Shown here: positions 60,596 to 64,000 of the stretch, one piece after another
Layout: each line of letters opens with the position of its first letter
Position numbering within the stretch: the stretch's first letter is position 1
Origin: an uncultured Bacteroides sp.
GTDB lineage: Bacteria; Bacteroidota; Bacteroidia; Bacteroidales; Bacteroidaceae
Direction of reading: 5' to 3'
NCBI GenBank assembly: GCA_900555635.1
Contig: USLU01000020.1
Coordinates: 11,437-75,436 of the forward strand
DNA: 64,000 nt
Translations under genes and position numbers: made by a program
Notes under the pieces: model-generated
What the model was told of the DNA's origin: nothing
Database searches by the model: none
The model's input: only the letters and a program-made list of their open reading frames with translations

Positions 60596-61258
60596 AAGAG
60601 AGCGATATGTCTGAATACCTCCGCTCTGCGTAGAGTAAATAATTGTATCTATGAAATAAAGATGCCCATCTGTACCATATAATACATTATTAGGTAAAGC
60701 ATCGAAAATATCGTACTCTCCGTTAGTGAAATATTCGCCTCCTAACTGAGGCAAAAAACCACTCATCATTAAAGCGTCTGATATTTCATCACTCGTAGCT
60801 TCACGGTCGGCATGAATGAAAGGTTGAGTCAATACAGCACAAATCTTGCCACTTTGATTCTGAGCAAATCCTATCAAATCATACTTACATTCAGGAAAAT
60901 AATGATTATGAATCTGAATTCTTTCAAAAAAAGAATTCAGATTATCATCGGCATATCTAAAGTCATTGAGTTTATAGATAATTTCTGTATCAAAGGCTGA
61001 GTAAACTTCATTTTCAGAACCTCTATCAACAAAGTCACCCAAAACTGATATATCCGAAAACCAGCACCCTTCTTCTACTGCATATTTTCTGAGTGCATTG
61101 ATTTGGATTCCCTTGCAAGCCGTTGTTCCCGCAACCGTTTGAATTGATTCAAACGTTCGATACGAGACATCGGATGCTTCTGCCAAAACGCTACGGAAGC
61201 TATCTTCTGCGCTGTAACCTGACGGTGGTATTCTGTTATCTTTGTCATCATCTTCCAT
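60563..61258 (-). CDS. Kinase-like protein of the polyvalent-protein type (orphan)
   Basis: 231 residues from ATG 61258. In the second half DALPNNVLYGTDGHLYFID (~186-204) looks like a protein-kinase catalytic loop (D-x3-N) followed by a metal-binding FID (DFG equivalent). This pattern occurs in the Ser/Thr/Tyr kinase domain of polyvalent proteins of phages and conjugative elements; the call is by motif only. GCWFSD and SENEVYSAF are other features. The frame is open to 61387, but a well-formed promoter at 61297-61267 lies inside that extension, so the shorter start is preferred. No mobile-element neighbours are visible. Ends inside the MATE gene. Confidence 0.55.
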   Translation of the reverse strand: MEDDDKDNRIPPSGYSAEDSFRSVLAEASDVSYRTFESIQTVAGTTACKGIQINALRKYAVEEGCWFSDISVLGDFVDRGSENEVYSAFDTEIIYKLNDFRYADDNLNSFFERIQIHNHYFPECKYDLIGFAQNQSGKICAVLTQPFIHADREATSDEISDALMMSGFLPQLGGEYFTNGEYDIFDALPNNVLYGTDGHLYFIDTIIYSTQSGGIQTYRSLSPRFSGNVTS

Positions 61259-61266
61259 ATTTATTG

Positions 61267-61297
61267 CAAATATAACACTTTCTAGCCATATTGCAAA
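61267..61297 (-). promoter_or_regulatory. Promoter of the kinase-like gene
   Basis: TTTG (61297-61294), 19 bp, TATATTTG (61274-61267). A transcript would start only a few bases before ATG 61258, giving almost no leader. Confidence 0.55.
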
Positions 61298-61378
61298 CAA
61301 TGTAGTCCAATACCTTTCTTTTTTGTCAAGAGCAGATTTATGTAACATTAACAGAGCCTCATCACATCCTGTTTCAAA

Positions 61379-61642
61379 ACACATCATCCGTTTGCCCTAA
61401 ACACATCATCTGTTTGCCCTAAACACATCATCTGTTTACCCTGAACGCATGATGCGTTTTGCCCAAACATACCATCTGAAACGACACACTTCATCGCCTG
61501 AAATGACGGGGCTTATCACCAAAACCACAGAGGTTTTCAGGTGAAATGCCACAGGTTTAGGTTGCTTAACCCTGAGGTTTAGGTCGGTAAAGTGCAGCAT
61601 TAGGGGAGCAAATGTGAGGGATTTGAAATGTACATCCGATAA
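61379..61642. repeat. Long drifting 22-bp tandem repeat (about 12 units)
   Basis: Units start at 61379, 61401, 61423 and 61445 as ACACATCATC[C/T]GTTTGCCC-like sequence and then drift. CTGAAA recurs at 61476 and 61498, AGGTTT at 61531, 61553 and 61575, then AGCATT at 61596 and AGGGAT at 61617. Period 22, later 21. The array fills most of the 375-bp gap between the kinase-like gene and the FtsX-type permease. Confidence 0.75.
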
Positions 61643-61644
61643 GA

Positions 61645-61678
61645 GAATAAAAAAAGGAGAAGCAATGCCTCTCCTTTT
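61645..61678 (-). terminator. Terminator after the FtsX-type gene
   Basis: AAAAGGAGA (61652-61660) and TCTCCTTTT (61670-61678); on the minus strand it is followed by a T-run from the A-tract at 61645-61651. Confidence 0.8.
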
Positions 61679-61762
61679 ACGCTAATTTAAAAATGAAGTA
61701 TCTATAAATTCATTTTACAAATATACAACATTAAAAAGCCGATGTCAAGTGTTTCGGGATTT

Positions 61763-64000
61763 TTATTCGCTCTTGATACTTTTTACCGGGTTTTCGTTGG
61801 CAATGTTCCAGGTACGTAGTACAATACATGCAGCAATTGTTATCAATAGCAATAAAATAACAATCAAAAATGCTCCGACACCTACATGCACTTGTTCCGC
61901 AAAACTATCCAACCAACGTTGACCGAAGATATAAGCACAAATACCTCCTATACAAACTCCGGGAATCGCAATCCAAGTAATTTCTCTAGTCAGCAGTTGA
62001 ATAATATTCCCAGCTTCGGCACCATTCACTTTACGAATAGCGATCTCCTTGCTACGACGGCGTACCTCATCATTCACATATCCCAATAAGCCCATCAAAG
62101 TAATGAAGAAAATGGAGCAACTAGCCAGCAGTACAACGCTACGGAAACGACGTACATCTATATATTGGTCTTCCAAATTCTTCTCCAAAGAAGTGAATAC
62201 AACATCATCCGTAGGAAACATTTCCTGCATCGAGCGATTGAGTGCTGCCAGATTTTCATCAAAAGGTTCTTTCAGTCGTATGTAATGTGTACATCCCCAA
62301 TTCTCTTTGACTACCAAAGCAATAGGAGATTGCTCTTCGAAAGCGCTGTTGATAGGATAATCTTCCATTACCCCCACTATGGTGAAATTAGTACCTGCCC
62401 ACTTTACTACACGACCTACCACATTGCCGGTCCACCCTGCCTGACGAACAAAGGTTTCATTAACAATCAATTCATTGTTATCCGCCCACGAACTGTCACT
62501 GTTTTTTGCAGCAGAAAAGTTATTTCCCTCTATCAGCTTGATTTTCATCATAGGCACGAAGCTACGGGTGACCCAATCAAGACGGGTATTCACTTTATGT
62601 CCATCGCCTGTATCAAATGTATCGCCACTATATCCTTCGATAATGAGCTGGCTTGAGCAAGTATAGCTTTCAACCACAGGCAGACCGCCAAAAAGAGTAA
62701 CCCGGTTTTGATAATCACCTCCTACTTCCGCCCAACAAGTCACCACTCGCGAAGGATCGTAATTCAAAGGACGATTTACAACCAGATTATACTGGTACAT
62801 AACCACCAACAAGAAACAAAAGATAAACGAAACTCCTATAAACTGGATGAATAGCAACGGACGTTTCCATGAGGTATTACGTTCGGTATAACGGCGAAAG
62901 ACTTGTGTCACGGGTATCGATGAAAATATCCATGCCGGCAATATACCTGCCAGAAGCAAAACAAACAGCACCACTATTCCGGGCACCCATAAGTTTTGTA
63001 CTGTGAATAGCGATAAGAGTTTCGCGGCCGCCATCTCCTCTACAAAATCACGGAAAAGATACATCAACCCACCTGTCAAGCATACTGAAACCAGTATCAG
63101 TATAATTGTTTCATTCAAGAACAGACCAAATATTGTACCATTGGCCGCACCATTGCATTTATGCACCCCTACTTCCTTGGCACGACGCGCCAAAGAAGAC
63201 AAAGAAATCAGCACATAGTTGAATGCAGCTATCAGCAGAATAGTTATCGCCAGTATGGTCATTACTACTATCATTGTGCTGACGGAAGTATTCTCTGTAT
63301 GCAAGTCTGTTAAACGGCGGAAGTCAATAGCCCAACTGTCATTGGTATCTTTATTAAAATTAGGCAAATATTTCTTTATCATTTCCGGCACCCGTGCCTC
63401 TACCATTGGAATATCTTGTTCCGGGTTCTTAAAACGGATCAGAGAGGCATAGCTGATATCAAATCCCCAACCGCCCCGCTTATTGTTCCAAAAATGATTC
63501 ATGGAAGCCACTACCTGAAAAGGTACATCCGTATTCTCGGGTAAATCTTCGAAAACACCGCGAACAGTTACCGGTAACTTGCGGTCAAGATACAGCTGCT
63601 TGCCAATAACCGTAGACAACTCAGCACCTTCACATATTTTATCTGCCAACGAACGTGAAATGAATATATTCTCTACTGTTTTCAAATCTTCTGCATTACC
63701 AGCTAATACTTTGATACCCATAGTAGAAAAAATATGGGTATCTGCATAAATGGTGCGCTGAGATAAACGCACATTGCCATGATAAAAGATTCTTTCCCAA
63801 GAATCCCGCCAAACTGTTGCATCTTCCACCTGGTCGGGAAAGTTTTCACGCATGGCTTCAGCGAAAGTTCCATAAATATAAGGGGCGCCTTCGTCCGGTA
63901 CACCATTCAACACATTTGTCATGTAAGCCAGATAAAGTTGCTCCGGTTTGTCGAAAAAATGGTTATAACTTAGCTGAAAGGCTACGCAGGCAAACAGCGG
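61763..64000 (-). CDS. FtsX/MacB-type ABC transporter permease, 5' end beyond the window
   Basis: At least 745 residues; the frame stays open to base 64000 (reads AFQLSYNHFFDKPEQLYLAY before the first in-window Met), so the N-terminal helix is outside. Two FtsX-like blocks: LIAAFNYVLISLSSLARRAKEVGVHKCNGA and a second with YVNDEVRRRSKEIAIRKVNGAEAGNIIQLL, each followed by membrane helices, and MacB-PCD-like periplasmic parts between. C-terminus NENPVKSIKSE is the family ending. Bacteroides encode many such permeases, usually with a two-component regulator or a partner ATPase; neither is in view. Confidence 0.9.
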   Translation of the reverse strand, partial: PLFACVAFQLSYNHFFDKPEQLYLAYMTNVLNGVPDEGAPYIYGTFAEAMRENFPDQVEDATVWRDSWERIFYHGNVRLSQRTIYADTHIFSTMGIKVLAGNAEDLKTVENIFISRSLADKICEGAELSTVIGKQLYLDRKLPVTVRGVFEDLPENTDVPFQVVASMNHFWNNKRGGWGFDISYASLIRFKNPEQDIPMVEARVPEMIKKYLPNFNKDTNDSWAIDFRRLTDLHTENTSVSTMIVVMTILAITILLIAAFNYVLISLSSLARRAKEVGVHKCNGAANGTIFGLFLNETIILILVSVCLTGGLMYLFRDFVEEMAAAKLLSLFTVQNLWVPGIVVLFVLLLAGILPAWIFSSIPVTQVFRRYTERNTSWKRPLLFIQFIGVSFIFCFLLVVMYQYNLVVNRPLNYDPSRVVTCWAEVGGDYQNRVTLFGGLPVVESYTCSSQLIIEGYSGDTFDTGDGHKVNTRLDWVTRSFVPMMKIKLIEGNNFSAAKNSDSSWADNNELIVNETFVRQAGWTGNVVGRVVKWAGTNFTIVGVMEDYPINSAFEEQSPIALVVKENWGCTHYIRLKEPFDENLAALNRSMQEMFPTDDVVFTSLEKNLEDQYIDVRRFRSVVLLASCSIFFITLMGLLGYVNDEVRRRSKEIAIRKVNGAEAGNIIQLLTREITWIAIPGVCIGGICAYIFGQRWLDSFAEQVHVGVGAFLIVILLLLITIAACIVLRTWNIANENPVKSIKSE

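Noticed and set aside
61379..61642. CRISPR-like regular spacing of similar words
   Set aside because: The units touch each other with no unique spacers, the sequence drifts along the array, and no cas gene is present; it is a tandem repeat.
1..64000. Insertion sequences, integrases, rRNA or tRNA genes
   Set aside because: No transposase or integrase motif in any long frame and no recognisable tRNA or rRNA sequence was noticed; a tRNA scan was not possible, so a missed tRNA cannot be fully excluded.

Overview
The window looks like chromosomal DNA of a gut Bacteroides (order Bacteroidales). TonB-dependent receptors carry CarboxypepD-type plug extensions, and envelope lipoproteins have an acidic stretch after the lipobox cysteine. 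Promoters carry the Bacteroidetes -7 element TAnnTTTG, usually without Shine-Dalgarno sequences. The families present (DUF4301, DUF3737, DUF1460, DUF1573, class III NrdDG, GH2 beta-galactosidase) fit as well. Product names come from reading motifs, not from database searches.

About 40 kb is built around corrinoids. Region 1-21.3 kb holds three cobalamin riboswitches. One faces left onto nrdDG, one faces right onto a BtuB-like receptor, and one faces right onto a long operon. That operon encodes a TonB receptor, a surface-type lipoprotein, a CbiK-like chelatase, a CobN/HmuS-like giant chelatase anchored at both ends, a polytopic protein, an ExbB/TolQ-like channel and a DUF2149 (ExbD-like) protein. 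CbiK-like exported proteins occur three times, each in a receptor neighbourhood; two of the three lack one expected metal-ligand histidine. Region 21.3-28.6 kb is a compact anaerobic corrin-ring operon: CbiH-CbiC, CbiE-CbiT, CbiG-CbiF and CbiJ-CbiD fusions, ending in a translationally coupled outer-membrane barrel. cbiL lies apart at 39.3 kb, and a BtuFCD-type ABC importer at 33-36 kb. Together these give cobalt chelation, ring construction and corrinoid scavenging. Adenosylation, amidation and lower-ligand genes are not in the window.

Region 28.6-39.2 kb is accessory. It holds an internally deleted acetyltransferase and an alpha/beta hydrolase under look-alike repeat-bearing upstream regions, DUF3737 with a PatB-type lyase, a catalase remnant, and an RclA/RclC/AraC set resembling the reactive-chlorine defence locus of enterobacteria. 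Region 40-47.6 kb holds DUF1573, an OPT transporter, an esterase, a GH2 beta-galactosidase and a DUF1460 amidase-like protein. Region 47.8-60.6 kb is housekeeping: dnaB, ispE, purT, DUF4301, a RelA/SpoT protein with a degraded hydrolase site, dgkA, an MFS protein, panB, a HAD phosphatase and a MATE pump. The right end has an orphan kinase-like gene, a long degenerate tandem repeat and a truncated FtsX/MacB-type permease.

One structural theme is not explained by the genes. Several intergenic spaces carry degenerate tandem repeats with a 21-22 bp period, each array with a different sequence. A second class consists of AT-rich inverted repeats built on AGTTAT units around ispE, dnaB and purT. 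No CRISPR array, insertion sequence, rRNA or tRNA gene was seen.
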